45,072 bases of DNA from Planctomycetota bacterium (GCA_009908915.1 JAAAOJ010000025.1:1-45072); one strand, 5' to 3'. Counted from the first letter of the stretch, positions 7,689 through 16,443 are shown. Program-made: numbers and translations. Notes: generated from the sequence alone by a model not told the origin.

Positions 7689-10478
7689 ATGCCCTCTATT
7701 AGGAACATGTTCGTGACGCTCCTGATTCTCGCCGCCCTGGCCGCCGTCGCACCGGGGCAGGACTGGCCCATGCTGGGCCACGACCCCCAGCGAACCCACG
7801 GCAGCGCCGTGAGCGTCGAGCCGCCCTACGTCGTCACGTGGACCTGGCCGCCGACGCTGACCGGCCCGGGCGCCGCGAGCCACGCGCTGAGCCCGTTCGC
7901 CCAGCCCGTCGTCGCCACCGTGCCCACCGACCCGCTCACCATCGAGCCGCCGTCCGCCGACCACCCGACCGAGCCGGACGCCCGGACGCACGTGTTCATC
8001 GGCACGATGACCGGGCAGGTCTGGGCGCTCGACGCCGCGACAGGCGCCAAGGCCTGGCAGACGGACGTCGACGGTCCGGTGATGAGTTCCCCGGCGGTCG
8101 TCGGGCGACGCGTCTTTGTCGCCTGCGCTGACGGACGCGTCTATGCCTTCGACTCCGCCGACGGGGTGAAGCTCTGGCAGCGGGACCTCGGGGCGCCGCT
8201 GATGTGCAGCCCCCTGCCAGTCGGCAGCCGATTGCTGATCGCCGGGCGCGACGCCCGCGCCTACGCGCTCGATGTCGCAACAGGCGAGCCGCTCTGGTCG
8301 ACGCCACTGGATGCCCCTGCCGCCGGCAGTTGCGCCTATGCCGACGGACGCGTCTACCTCGCCACGCACGCCGCGACCGCCTACGCCCTGAGCGAACGCG
8401 ACGGCGAGATCCTCTGGAAACGGACGCTCCGTGGTCAGGATCCCTGGTATACGCCCGTCGTCGCGGGCAAGGCGGTCATTGTCCGCACGCGGTCGGCCGC
8501 GCATGGGCCCGGCGAGGACGGTATGGAGACAGTTCTGCGAGCACTGCCCCCCGCGACGGATACCTGGCCCCCGAAAGACTGGCTGCTGGAACGGGCAGCC
8601 ATCGCCGGCCACCTCGAGCAGCCCGACGAACGAAACTGCTTTGTGCTCGACCGCGAGACTGGCAAGGCGTTGTTCACACCGGCCGTCACGCGCGTCGGCG
8701 GCGCGGACTGCCCGCCCTGGCCCGCTGTCTCACCGACCGGCGTGGTCTACGTGCATCGGCGCGTCCGCAGCACGCGGATGAAGGGCGCGCTGAACTTCGG
8801 CTCGCGATATCCCATTGACTTCGACGAAATTGACCTGGACGCGGGCGACAGAAAACCGCTGGCCGCCCTACCGCCCAACGATGACGTTGCCCCGCGTGTG
8901 AAGCTTGCGGATATGAACCGCACCCACTACGCGACCATCGGTGGCCGCAAGGCCTACTTCTACCACGCCCGGATCGGCTGTTTTGCTCTGGATCTGCTGA
9001 CAGGCGAGGCGGCGGGCATCCTACGCCCGCGATCGATGACGATGCCCGCGCCCGAAGGCACGACGACGCTGCTGAGCAAACTCTGGGCCGCAACGCCGGG
9101 GCGCCCGCGATTCGCGGAGATCGCCAGCGGCGTGGTGCCCGCGGCAGGTGCGCTCTTCATCAACCTGCCGACGGTCGGCTGCCTGGTCCGCATCGACGGC
9201 AACAACGGCAGGAACGCGCCGCCGCAGCCGAGGAGAGCATCCGAACCTCCATCCTCGCAGGCAGCAACGGACACGGACACCGACGGTGACGCTGCTGGGG
9301 GTGATCAGGAACGGGTGGACAAACGGCCGACGGCCGAGCCCGCCGAGAGCCCGGCCCTGCGGGATCGGCCGCCCCTGCCGAAACGTGTGCCGGCGACCAT
9401 TGCCATCAACGAGGTGCTCACACCCGGCAACGTACCGCTCGATGCCCAGCCGCTGCAGAAAAGACTCGTCGCTCAAATCCACGAGATCGTCGACGGCGAC
9501 ATGCCCGCCCCGGCCTACTACCTGGCCGGACGCAAACACCCGACGTGGCTGTTCGATTCGCCGGCCGACCTCGTCTGGGCGCTGTGCGAGGCCTGGCCGT
9601 TCCTGCCCGGCGCGCTGAAGCCGAAGGTGCGCGCGTACCTGCAGGCCACCATGAAGGCCCATCCGCTGTGGGAGGACAAACCACTGTGCGCCGACGGCGG
9701 CCGGCGCCGCGAGTACTTCCCGATCACGTCCGAGAACCGCGAGACGGTCACCGCAATCTCGCGGCTGAAGGAGGCCAAGCTTCGGCGTCTGTATGCGTTG
9801 TGGCTCTACGCGCACCGCACCGGCGATGTGGCCTACATCCGCAAGAACTGGCCGACCATCGCGAGCTTTGCCGCCAAGGGCCTCAAGCAGATCGACGCTT
9901 ACGGCCCGACGTACGCCGACCTGACGGGGCTGATCGGCCTGGCGAGGCTGGCGAGACTGGCCGAGCAGACGGACCTCGCGATGAGCACGATCACCGACAT
10001 TGCACGCTTGGGCAAGATTCTCAGCGACATCGAGGCATTCCGAAGCAGGTTCGACGAACGCAGCCGCCTCGTCATCGCCCCGAACTACGTACGCGTCAAG
10101 GACCGCCCGGCCGCCCTGGGCGTGCTGCTGGTGGACCTCGTGCCGGCCGCCGTCCGCGTCATGGATGCCGAAGCCCTCGCCGCCCACCGCGACGCCGTCG
10201 CCGCCGCCGTGCCGCACTGGTTTATCGGTATCGGCGGGCCGACCTACGGTGAGGACGTCTGGGCCGGCGCCGTCACCATGCCGCCGCACGTGCCCGCCGG
10301 CTACTTCCAACTGCACGCCTGGCTGGGCCAGAGTCCACCGGAGCAACTCGCCCGGTGGGTCGATGTGCCCTGCGTCCGCGTCGGCGACTGCTTCCATATC
10401 CGCAAACTCGCCGCCGCCCTCATGCAGGCCTCCAAACCCGGCTATGCCCCGCTGCAGCCACCGGACGCCAACGACTGA
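7689..10478 (+). CDS. PQQ-type beta-propeller protein with C-terminal helical domain
   Basis: A 929-aa exported protein from ATG 7689, chosen because AGGAAGGA lies just upstream and a signal peptide follows (MPSIRNMFVTLLILAALAAV, cleavage near APGQ). An upstream in-frame start at 7656 lacks a ribosome binding site. Residues about 25-480 contain PQQ/WD40-like propeller blades: repeated GxVWALDAATGAKAWQTDV, VYAFDSADGVKLWQRDL and AYALDVATGEPLWSTPL units. A Pro/Ala/Asp-rich linker spans about 500-590. The C-terminal 330 residues are alpha-helical with a WLYAHRTGD element and resemble an alpha/alpha toroid. Such propellers often bind partner proteins or polysaccharide; no catalytic residues are evident. 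A periplasmic or surface location is likely. The propeller-toroid fusion is unusual to me. Confidence 0.85.
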   Translation: MPSIRNMFVTLLILAALAAVAPGQDWPMLGHDPQRTHGSAVSVEPPYVVTWTWPPTLTGPGAASHALSPFAQPVVATVPTDPLTIEPPSADHPTEPDARTHVFIGTMTGQVWALDAATGAKAWQTDVDGPVMSSPAVVGRRVFVACADGRVYAFDSADGVKLWQRDLGAPLMCSPLPVGSRLLIAGRDARAYALDVATGEPLWSTPLDAPAAGSCAYADGRVYLATHAATAYALSERDGEILWKRTLRGQDPWYTPVVAGKAVIVRTRSAAHGPGEDGMETVLRALPPATDTWPPKDWLLERAAIAGHLEQPDERNCFVLDRETGKALFTPAVTRVGGADCPPWPAVSPTGVVYVHRRVRSTRMKGALNFGSRYPIDFDEIDLDAGDRKPLAALPPNDDVAPRVKLADMNRTHYATIGGRKAYFYHARIGCFALDLLTGEAAGILRPRSMTMPAPEGTTTLLSKLWAATPGRPRFAEIASGVVPAAGALFINLPTVGCLVRIDGNNGRNAPPQPRRASEPPSSQAATDTDTDGDAAGGDQERVDKRPTAEPAESPALRDRPPLPKRVPATIAINEVLTPGNVPLDAQPLQKRLVAQIHEIVDGDMPAPAYYLAGRKHPTWLFDSPADLVWALCEAWPFLPGALKPKVRAYLQATMKAHPLWEDKPLCADGGRRREYFPITSENRETVTAISRLKEAKLRRLYALWLYAHRTGDVAYIRKNWPTIASFAAKGLKQIDAYGPTYADLTGLIGLARLARLAEQTDLAMSTITDIARLGKILSDIEAFRSRFDERSRLVIAPNYVRVKDRPAALGVLLVDLVPAAVRVMDAEALAAHRDAVAAAVPHWFIGIGGPTYGEDVWAGAVTMPPHVPAGYFQLHAWLGQSPPEQLARWVDVPCVRVGDCFHIRKLAAALMQASKPGYAPLQPPDAND

Positions 10479-10564
10479 CGCCACGGCTCAATCGCCACAG
10501 CATATGCGACGTTGACCTGAATCCGTACTGGACTCGGGCCGTTCAGTGGCGCAAACTGTAAGCC

Positions 10565-11128
10565 ATGGCCCGCAACGACCTTGAGTTGATACTTCCGACA
10601 GCGGATCGCAAAGACGAATTCCTCGTCATGGCCGCTGAGTTCCATGACGTCGGCGAGACCGATTGGCCCCACCACGCCCGGGCGGGCGACCCCATCGCAA
10701 TGGAGGACTTCGACGCCTTCCTGAAGCGATGCGAGAACCTTCGGCTCAGACAGGATATGCCTCCCGGCTTCGTACCGAGCACTGAATACTGGCTCGTCGC
10801 CGGCGGGCGACTCGTCGGCACGGCGAGCCTCCGCCACGAACTCAACGAATTCCTGACGTACGAAGGCGGGCACATCGGGTACTGCATTCGCCCGTCGCAA
10901 CGCGGCAAGGGTTACATGACCGCCTTCATGCAGCGGCTTCTCGCCGAGGCTGCCCGGCTGGACATCGACAGCGTGCTGATGACCTGCCTGGCCAAGAACA
11001 TCCCCTCGCAACGCATCATCGAACATTTCGACGGCACACTCGAAGATGAGCGGCCCAGCCGTCGCGAGCCCGGCTCGCTGCTGCGGCGCTACTGGATCAC
11101 CAATCTGCCTGAGGCCTCCGAGGACTGA
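10565..11128 (+). CDS. GNAT-family N-acetyltransferase
   Basis: A 187-aa cytoplasmic enzyme of the GNAT fold, which transfers the acetyl group of acetyl-CoA to an amine. The acetyl-CoA-binding motif A is clear: GGHIGYCIRPSQRGKGYMT at about residues 101-119, with the Q-x-x-G-x-G-type RGKGY loop. Motif B follows in DSVLMTCLAKNIPSQRIIEH. The C-terminal RYWI is common in this branch (the GNAT subgroup annotated as putative acetyltransferases near YjaB/phosphinothricin types). The substrate cannot be deduced. It begins 86 bases after the propeller gene and its 3' end lies 52 bases before the likely start of the zinc-ribbon gene, so these plus-strand genes may share a transcript. Confidence 0.85.
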   Translation: MARNDLELILPTADRKDEFLVMAAEFHDVGETDWPHHARAGDPIAMEDFDAFLKRCENLRLRQDMPPGFVPSTEYWLVAGGRLVGTASLRHELNEFLTYEGGHIGYCIRPSQRGKGYMTAFMQRLLAEAARLDIDSVLMTCLAKNIPSQRIIEHFDGTLEDERPSRREPGSLLRRYWITNLPEASED

Positions 11129-11180
11129 ACCCGCCGTCGTGCCTCTTGACGAAACGGACAGACCGTGGCACAAAGGGGGC

Positions 11181-11924
11181 ATGCCGCGACAGGTACACAT
11201 CGCCGACCGATCCTACGCCTGCCCCGTCTGCGCCGCGCCCGTCAGCGAGCAACTGGAGAAGCTCAAGGCGTGGCAATGCCCGGACTGCCACACCGCCTTC
11301 AAAGTGATGGCCGACGCCGAGACCGGACGGACCGCGCTGTTTGCGCCGCTGGCGGCTCGACAGGTCGAACCGCTGGGCCTGCCGCGCGGTAGCGTGCGTG
11401 CGTTGGTGGCCCTGGGCTTGTCGGCGACGTGCTGGGCATTGGTGGCCGGCTGCCGCGATCTGCCGCCGGCGCTGCTGAGCCTGACGCTGACGGTGATCGG
11501 CTTTTACTTCGGCTTCCGCAGTCACACCGACCCGCGCGACGACCGCATCTACGACGCGTGGATTCACCGCGAGCAGCCGCTGAACCTGCCCGGCGGGATC
11601 ATCCGCGTGGTGCTGGTGCTGGGCTTCGGCATCAGCGGGCTGGTGCTATACTCGCGCGGCTGGCTGAACCACATTGACGTCCTGGAGTTCTTCGCGATCC
11701 TGACCGGCGTGGTGGCGGGATATCTGCTGTCAAAGGTGATGACGCCGCTGAAACGCAGCCGACTGTACGACATCTGGCGGCACGTGCGGGCATTGCTGGT
11801 GCTGGCGGCGACGGCCCTGGCGGCCGTCATGGCCCTGCAGGGCTCGTGGACGATTCACGGCGGGCGGCCGTTCATGCTGCTGACGGCGGGCATCAGTTTC
11901 TACTTCGGCAGCCGGTCGACGTGA
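11181..11924 (+). CDS. zinc-ribbon multi-pass membrane protein
   Basis: A 247-aa protein from ATG 11181; the purine-rich AAAGGGGGC directly precedes this ATG. The open frame extends upstream to 11046, but that part overlaps the GNAT gene and has no protein-like composition. Residues 14-36 hold a zinc ribbon, CPVCAAP then WQCPDCHTAF (C14, C17, C33, C36). Beyond residue 70 come about six hydrophobic segments, among them VRALVALGLSATCWALVAGC, LLSLTLTVIGFYFGF and VVLVLGFGISGLVLYSRGWL. ISFYFGSRST ends the protein, and a similar FYFGFRS occurs earlier, so the membrane part may be an internal duplication. Function unknown; regulatory or scaffold roles are possible. Confidence 0.75.
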   Translation: MPRQVHIADRSYACPVCAAPVSEQLEKLKAWQCPDCHTAFKVMADAETGRTALFAPLAARQVEPLGLPRGSVRALVALGLSATCWALVAGCRDLPPALLSLTLTVIGFYFGFRSHTDPRDDRIYDAWIHREQPLNLPGGIIRVVLVLGFGISGLVLYSRGWLNHIDVLEFFAILTGVVAGYLLSKVMTPLKRSRLYDIWRHVRALLVLAATALAAVMALQGSWTIHGGRPFMLLTAGISFYFGSRST

Positions 11925-11963
11925 ACGTGGAGATGGCGCCAATCGCGTCGGTCGTGGCCGATG

Positions 11964-12530
11964 CTACTGCGGTCGATAGAGATGACGGTTAAACGTAGCG
12001 GCGGGGAAGGCCGCGCCCGGACTGGCCGAGTCGGGGTTCAACTCACTGTTGAGGTAGACGCACTCGGGCGGGATGTCGCAGCGTCGCTGCAGTTCATGCA
12101 CGAGGGTCATCAAGGCCGCGAACTGCGGCTCGCCGGGACCGTGGTCCTTGAAATCGCCGACGAGGCAGATTCCGATACTGTCGCTGTTGAAGTTCTGGCC
12201 GGGCACGTAGACGTGCTGGCCGGGCTCCTGGCGGTCCCACAGCGGGGTGGGGGTCACCCAGCCATTGCCGCTGGGCGAGGCGTGGATGATGAAGTGGCAT
12301 CGCTGGGGCAGTCGGTCGGGGCCGCCCGCCGAGGCGTGGACAACGATGCGCTGCCACGGGCGGGAGACGGTCCAGTTGGAGGCGTTGTACTGGAGCCGGG
12401 CGATCACCGCACCGGTCGCGGCCATGTGCGGGGGCTCGGACTCCATCGCGACTAGCAGGAGCGAGCCGGCCGTCATGGCAATGAGTAGGGTCCCGAGGAC
12501 TCGGGTTGTTCGCGCGGTCATGATTGCCAT
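11964..12530 (-). CDS. Amidase_2/PGRP-like protein with degenerate zinc site
   Basis: A 188-aa exported or anchored protein. ATG 12530 (or 12521) is preferred to an upstream TTG at 12608, because a signal-anchor follows (TTRVLGTLLIAMTAGSLLLV). The body resembles type-2 N-acetylmuramoyl-L-alanine amidases, which cut between MurNAc and L-Ala in peptidoglycan: WQRIVVHASAGGP, RCHFIIHASPSGNGW, DSIGICLVGDFKDHGP and the late SPGAAFP. The family's zinc ligands are normally two histidines and one cysteine or aspartate. The first histidine is present (VVHAS), but the second site reads VYLNSEL instead of a YGH-like motif, and the third reads SPG instead of CPG. It may therefore bind peptidoglycan rather than cleave it. 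It converges with the zinc-ribbon gene. Confidence 0.75.
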   Translation of the reverse strand: MAIMTARTTRVLGTLLIAMTAGSLLLVAMESEPPHMAATGAVIARLQYNASNWTVSRPWQRIVVHASAGGPDRLPQRCHFIIHASPSGNGWVTPTPLWDRQEPGQHVYVPGQNFNSDSIGICLVGDFKDHGPGEPQFAALMTLVHELQRRCDIPPECVYLNSELNPDSASPGAAFPAATFNRHLYRPQ

Positions 12531-12685
12531 CCCGTGACGGGCCAGTACTGCAGGTGCCAACACAGCGTCCGTGCCTCCTACTCTACTGACACTATCGTCA
12601 CAACGCAACCCAATGACTCAGTATTTCTACCAGAACACGCCCGAAGCTCGCCATATCGCCTCAAGTAGCCCGCAATGGCGTGCGT

Positions 12686-12874
12686 TCACTCAGCGTTGCT
12701 GGCCTGGCAAACCTCGACCGAAAACTCCACCGCCGCCGAGAGCCAGTCCAGCCGCTGCTCGACCGTCAGCTTCGAAAAGCGCGTATGCCCATCGAAATTC
12801 TCAGGTCTGCAGGCAGCCAGGGGAGCGGAGCCATCGGCTCGCGGCAACTCGCCATAACGTGGAGGCAGGCATCT
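12686..12874 (-). pseudogene. small coding-like remnant, FDGHTRFSKLTVEQRLDWL type
   Basis: An open frame of about 62 codons between a TGA at 12875-12877 and a TGA at 12686. It has no ATG or GTG, but its sequence looks like real protein: RYGELPRADGSAPLAAC, then ENFDGHTRFSKLTVEQRLDW and LSAAVEFSVEVCQASNAE. I recall similar short FDGHTxFSxLTPEQRLDWL proteins in planctomycetes and related bacteria, sometimes beside nucleotidyltransferase-domain genes. The missing start suggests a 5'-truncated copy. The rest of 12531-12946 shows nothing recognisable. Confidence 0.4.
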
Positions 12875-12946
12875 TCAATCACGGTGTCGAACTATCGCGC
12901 GGCAAGCGACATCGGCAACAAGGCACCAAAGAAGCACGCCCTGACG

Positions 12947-14149
12947 CTACTTGTTCATCTCGCAGATCTTCTCGACGGCGGCTTTGAGGACGTCGTCCGG
13001 GTAGGTCAGGGAGATGCGGAAGAAGCCCTCGCCGGTCTCGCCATAGCCGCGGCCGGGCGTGATGACCACGCCGTGGGTCTCCAGCAGGTCCTCGGCGAAC
13101 TGGCCGGAGCTGGAGTAGCCGTCCTCGCCGTCGCGCTGGGCGTATTGGGCGGGGACGGGCACCCAGAGGTAAATGGTGGCCTGCGGCGGGGTGATGTTCC
13201 AGCCGGCGGCGTTGAGCATCTCGCAGACCATGTCGCGCCGACGCTTGTAGGGCTCGTTGGCCTCGGCGGTGAGGGTCTCGGCGCTGTTGAGCGCCGCGGC
13301 GGCGGCGAACTGCAGCGCCCGCAGCGAGCCGTTGTCCACGTTGTCCTTGATGGTCGACAGGGCCCGCACGGCCGAGGCGTTGCCCACGAGGCAGCCGAGT
13401 CGCCAGCCGGTCATATTGAACCCCTTGGAGAGGCTGAAGAACTCGACGGCCACGTCGTCGGCGCCGTCGACCTGCAGGATGCTCGGGGCCTGGTACCCGT
13501 CGAAGGTGTTCTCGGTGTACGCCGCGTCGTGGCAGATCAGGACGTTGTGCGTTCGGCCGAACTCGACGGCCCGGGCGAAGAAATCCAGGTCGGCCAGTGC
13601 GGTCGTGGGGTTGTTGGGGTAGTTGATCCACAGCAGCTTGGCCCGGTCGGCGAGGTCGGCGGGGATCTCATCAACGTCCAGGAGGTAGTCGTTCTCCGGC
13701 CGCAGCGGGACGTAGTACGTGCTGCCGCCGGCGAAGACGTGGCCGATGTTGTAGGTGGGATAGCCCGGCAGCGGCGCAATGCCCACGTCGCCCGGGTCCA
13801 TGACGGCCAGCGGGAACTTGGCAATGGCGTCCTTGGAGCCCATGGTGGTGACGACCTGCTCGCCGGCCAACGCCACGCCGAAGCGTCGCTGGTAGAAGCT
13901 CCGCACGGCGGCGGGGAATTCGGTGACCGGGACGTCGCAGCCGTAACGGTGGCGGTCGGGGTCGTTGGCGTCGTCGACGGCCCGCTGCAGTTCGGCGACG
14001 ATCGGTGCGGGCGTCGGCACGTCCGGGTCGCCGATGCCGAGCGTGATGACCTTCATGCCCTCGGCCCGCTTGGCGGCGATCTTGCGACGCAGGTCGGCGA
14101 AGAGGTACGGCGGGAGCTTTCCAAGTCGTTGCGAGAATGTCACGTCCAC
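12947..14149 (-). CDS. dapL: LL-diaminopimelate aminotransferase
   Basis: A 400-aa PLP enzyme. It converts tetrahydrodipicolinate to LL-diaminopimelate in one step, using glutamate as amino donor, for lysine and peptidoglycan synthesis. The start is GTG 14149, with AAAGG eight bases upstream, giving MDVTFSQRLGKLPPYLFADL; this N-terminus is characteristic of DapL. The frame stays open upstream to 14461, but that part has no protein character. PLP-site residues are visible: NYPNNPT near 177-183, ICHDAAYTE near 205-213, and the Schiff-base lysine K242 in SLSKGFNMTGWR. VPGxR-type substrate contacts are replaced by PGRGYG and FFRISLT near the C-terminus. DapL is the usual route in planctomycetes, which lack the succinylase pathway. 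Confidence is high in the family and somewhat lower for the exact substrate. Confidence 0.93.
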   Translation of the reverse strand: MDVTFSQRLGKLPPYLFADLRRKIAAKRAEGMKVITLGIGDPDVPTPAPIVAELQRAVDDANDPDRHRYGCDVPVTEFPAAVRSFYQRRFGVALAGEQVVTTMGSKDAIAKFPLAVMDPGDVGIAPLPGYPTYNIGHVFAGGSTYYVPLRPENDYLLDVDEIPADLADRAKLLWINYPNNPTTALADLDFFARAVEFGRTHNVLICHDAAYTENTFDGYQAPSILQVDGADDVAVEFFSLSKGFNMTGWRLGCLVGNASAVRALSTIKDNVDNGSLRALQFAAAAALNSAETLTAEANEPYKRRRDMVCEMLNAAGWNITPPQATIYLWVPVPAQYAQRDGEDGYSSSGQFAEDLLETHGVVITPGRGYGETGEGFFRISLTYPDDVLKAAVEKICEMNK

Positions 14150-14356
14150 AGTTACAGCCTTTCGTGTGATGGAAGCCCCGGATACCTGCCGGAGCCTGCC
14201 TGGAATTCGATTGTCTGGCGCGCGGTGCTTACCAGAGTGGGCATTGTAGCGAATGCGGCGCAGGTGGCAACTGTTCGGCAGAAAGCCCGCATGCAGAAGA
14301 GAAAGGTGCGTCTTCGAAGACTTGACGCAGCCTACCGAACTCCGCAGCGTCAAGGC

Positions 14357-14439
14357 GCCCCTGCCGGGGCTTGGCCGTGCGACCGATCCGGACCCCACGC
14401 TCACGCATGGGGCTAATGAACGCCGCCCCTGCCGGGGCT
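14357..14439. repeat. REP-like cluster of three hairpins
   Basis: The 15-base palindrome GCCCCTGCCGGGGCT occurs twice, at 14357-14371 and 14425-14439. Between them lies a third hairpin (14393-14412; CCCCACGC, TCAC loop, GCATGGGG). It sits downstream of the lipoprotein gene and upstream of dapL, and could stop or stabilise transcripts. The rest of the 14150-14518 gap shows nothing further. Confidence 0.6.
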
Positions 14440-14518
14440 GAAGACCAGCAGGTAATACCAACTGGATATGCTCGCCACCACCGAATTCTTAAGGCACCCG
14501 TGCAGTCGGCGGCGGGCT

Positions 14519-15136
14519 CTATTCGTCCATGGCCGCTGGCGGGAGGGTGACGGTGAAGGCTTTGCTGGCGTCGAAGGTTCGGCCGGTGAGGTAGTCGGTG
14601 AACTCGGCCCGGATGGTCAGGTCCGGATGGGCCGGTCGGGGCTTGAGGGGCAACTCAAAGCTGTAATGGTTAGCCAGCATGCCGCTGGCGTAGTGCTCGC
14701 GGGCGCGGTCGACATCCCAGGCCCACTGGCCCACGAGGCGGTCGCCCTCATCGGCGGCGAGGTCGAACAGCTGGATCCGGATGCTGCCGGCGGCCTTGAT
14801 GGTCGCGCCCTGGGCGTCCCTGGGTTTGAGGTAGACAACCACGGCGTCGTGACCGGGCTGCTTGTCGGTGTCGATCCCGCCGGAGTGCCGGCCGATCTCC
14901 AGCGATTCGACGGCAAAACACTTCTCGACGCGTGTCTCGCCGAGCTGCTGGAGCGTTTCGATCTGCTCGGCCTGTGCGTCGATGCGGGCGGTCTGCTGCT
15001 CGACCTTGCGGGTAAGATCTTCGATGCGCTGCTCGGCGAGGTCCAGCTCTTTGCGAAGACGGATATGCTCCGGCTGGGCGTTCTCGCAGCCAAGACAGGC
15101 GAGCAGCAAAACGATGATTCCGCACAGACGAGTCAT
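14519..15136 (-). CDS. coiled-coil lipoprotein, unknown function
   Basis: A 205-aa predicted lipoprotein from ATG 15136. The signal is MTRLCGIIVLLLACLGCENA, with a lipobox ending in LGC at C17. Residues 25-70 form a heptad-rich coiled coil (RKELDLAEQRIEDLTRKVEQ and onward). The remaining 130 residues look like a beta-sandwich: HDAVVVYLKPRDAQGATIKA, SIRIQLFDLAADEG, a YSFELPLKP segment and LTIRAEFTDYLTGRTF. The upstream part of the open frame (to 15280) overlaps clpP and has no signal. It follows clpP by 44 bases on the same strand, so it may ride on the tig-clpP transcript. No known family is recognised; an envelope-anchored role is inferred. Confidence 0.75.
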   Translation of the reverse strand: MTRLCGIIVLLLACLGCENAQPEHIRLRKELDLAEQRIEDLTRKVEQQTARIDAQAEQIETLQQLGETRVEKCFAVESLEIGRHSGGIDTDKQPGHDAVVVYLKPRDAQGATIKAAGSIRIQLFDLAADEGDRLVGQWAWDVDRAREHYASGMLANHYSFELPLKPRPAHPDLTIRAEFTDYLTGRTFDASKAFTVTLPPAAMDE

Positions 15137-15180
15137 TGCCGAATTGTACGCGACCCGCGGCATGCCCGCAACGATGTCGG

Positions 15181-15813
15181 CTATTCGCCGTCCGACGCTT
15201 TCTCGCCGGTATCGGTGGGCATGTGTTTGATGACCTTGTCGACGCAGCCGTACTCGATGGCCTGTTCGGCGTCGAGCCACTTGTTGCGATCGCAGTCCTT
15301 CTCGATCTGCTCGGCGGTCTGGCCGGTGCGGTCGGCGAGGATCTCGTAGAGCCGATGGCGGAGGCGAAGGATTTCCTGCGCCTCGATGTCCAGTTCCGTC
15401 GCCGGGCCGGTCATCACGCCGGAGATCAGCGGCTGGTGGATCAGCACGCGGCTGTTGGGCAGGATGGTGCGTTTTCCGTCGGTGCCGCCGACCAGCAGCA
15501 CGGCGCCCATCGAGGCGGCAATGCCGATGCAGGTCGTGGCGACGTCACAACGGAGGAACTGCATGGTGTCGTATATCGCCAGGCCCGCCGAGACGCTGCC
15601 GCCGGGTGAATTGATGTACAGGTGGATATCCGCCGCAGGATCCTCGTTGCTGAGGAACAGAAGCTGGGCGACGATAATGTTGGCCATTTCATCGTCGACA
15701 GTCCCGCCTGCAAAAACGATGCGGTCTTTCAGCAGTCGACTGTAGATATCATAGCCGCGTTCGCCGCGGCCTGTCTGCTCGATGACCGTGGGATACCAGC
15801 CGGGGTGAGGCAT
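15181..15813 (-). CDS. clpP: ATP-dependent Clp protease proteolytic subunit (second copy)
   Basis: A 210-aa serine peptidase that assembles into the ClpP barrel and degrades substrates unfolded by ClpX, ClpA or ClpC. The catalytic triad is intact: S101 in GIAASMGA, H126 in LIHQP and D175 in DCDRNKWL, with the same 25- and 49-residue spacing as Escherichia coli Clp[21 protein letters not shown] is the family signature. The N-terminus ([20 protein letters not shown]) resembles the usual processed propeptide region. The gene starts 21 bases after another clpP and behind tig. Paired ClpP subunits can form mixed barrels in other bacteria; that this happens here is inference. Confidence 0.95.
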   Translation of the reverse strand: MPHPGWYPTVIEQTGRGERGYDIYSRLLKDRIVFAGGTVDDEMANIIVAQLLFLSNEDPAADIHLYINSPGGSVSAGLAIYDTMQFLRCDVATTCIGIAASMGAVLLVGGTDGKRTILPNSRVLIHQPLISGVMTGPATELDIEAQEILRLRHRLYEILADRTGQTAEQIEKDCDRNKWLDAEQAIEYGCVDKVIKHMPTDTGEKASDGE

Positions 15814-15834
15814 AGTGCGATGCTCCTTGGGGTT

Positions 15835-16443
15835 CTACTCGCTGTCGTTCTCTTTCGACCCGCCGGGCGAGACGACGATCTCGTCGACGATGCCGTATTC
15901 CAACGCTTCCTGCGGCGTCATGTAGCGGTCGCGCTCGGTTTCCTCGGCAATCTGCTCGGCGGTCCGGCCGGTGTGCTCGGCCATAATCTCGTTGAGCATT
16001 GTCTTGGCCTTGAGGATCTCCTGCGCCTGGATCTTGATATCGGCGGCCTGGCCGGTCACGCCGCCCCATGGCTGATGGATCATGATCTTACTGTGGGGCA
16101 GGCAGTAGCGTTTGCCCTTCGTACCGGCGGCAAGGATGATCGCCGAACCGCTGGCGGCCTGGCCGACGCAGTAGGTGCAGACGTCGCAGCTCATGAACTG
16201 CATCGTGTCGTAAATCGCCAGGGTGTCGTCCACGCTGCCGCCCGGCGAGTTGATGTACAGATGTACCTCACGGCCGGGACTCTTGGCCTGCAGCTCCAGC
16301 AGACGCATGATGAGTCCGCCGGCCGAACTCGGCTGAATCTGGCCCCAGAGGAAGACAATGCGTTCCTCGGCAAGACGCTCCTCGAGCGTCATCTCACGAC
16401 GTTGCTGATATTCACCATAGGCTTGCGCCGTCGGGTCGGTCAT
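15835..16443 (-). CDS. clpP: ATP-dependent Clp protease proteolytic subunit (first copy)
   Basis: A 202-aa ClpP paralogue with an intact triad: S98 in GQAASGSA, H123 in MIHQP and D172 in ERDRYM. It has [20 protein letters not shown] as signature. It differs from its neighbour near the active site (QAASGSA versus IAASMGA), has a distinct N-terminus (MTDPTAQAYGEYQQRREMTL) and a SPGGSKENDSE tail. It lies between tig (41 bases before it) and the second clpP (21 bases after it). No clpX follows in this window, unlike the tig-clpP-clpX order of many proteobacteria. The divergence between the two subunits suggests different roles in a mixed or separate protease, which is inference. Confidence 0.95.
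   Translation of the reverse strand: MTDPTAQAYGEYQQRREMTLEERLAEERIVFLWGQIQPSSAGGLIMRLLELQAKSPGREVHLYINSPGGSVDDTLAIYDTMQFMSCDVCTYCVGQAASGSAIILAAGTKGKRYCLPHSKIMIHQPWGGVTGQAADIKIQAQEILKAKTMLNEIMAEHTGRTAEQIAEETERDRYMTPQEALEYGIVDEIVVSPGGSKENDSE

Noticed and set aside
9021..10484. 487-codon minus-strand open frame
   Set aside because: Opposite the propeller gene, which has a signal peptide, ribosome binding site and repeat blades.
12571..12987. 138-codon plus-strand ORF between the amidase and dapL
   Set aside because: Low-complexity Arg/Ser/Pro sequence without a ribosome binding site; the opposite strand carries the more protein-like remnant.
12680..14416. 578-codon plus-strand open frame
   Set aside because: It lies opposite dapL, is Gly/Val/Arg-rich without motifs, and arises from GC-biased third positions of the real gene.
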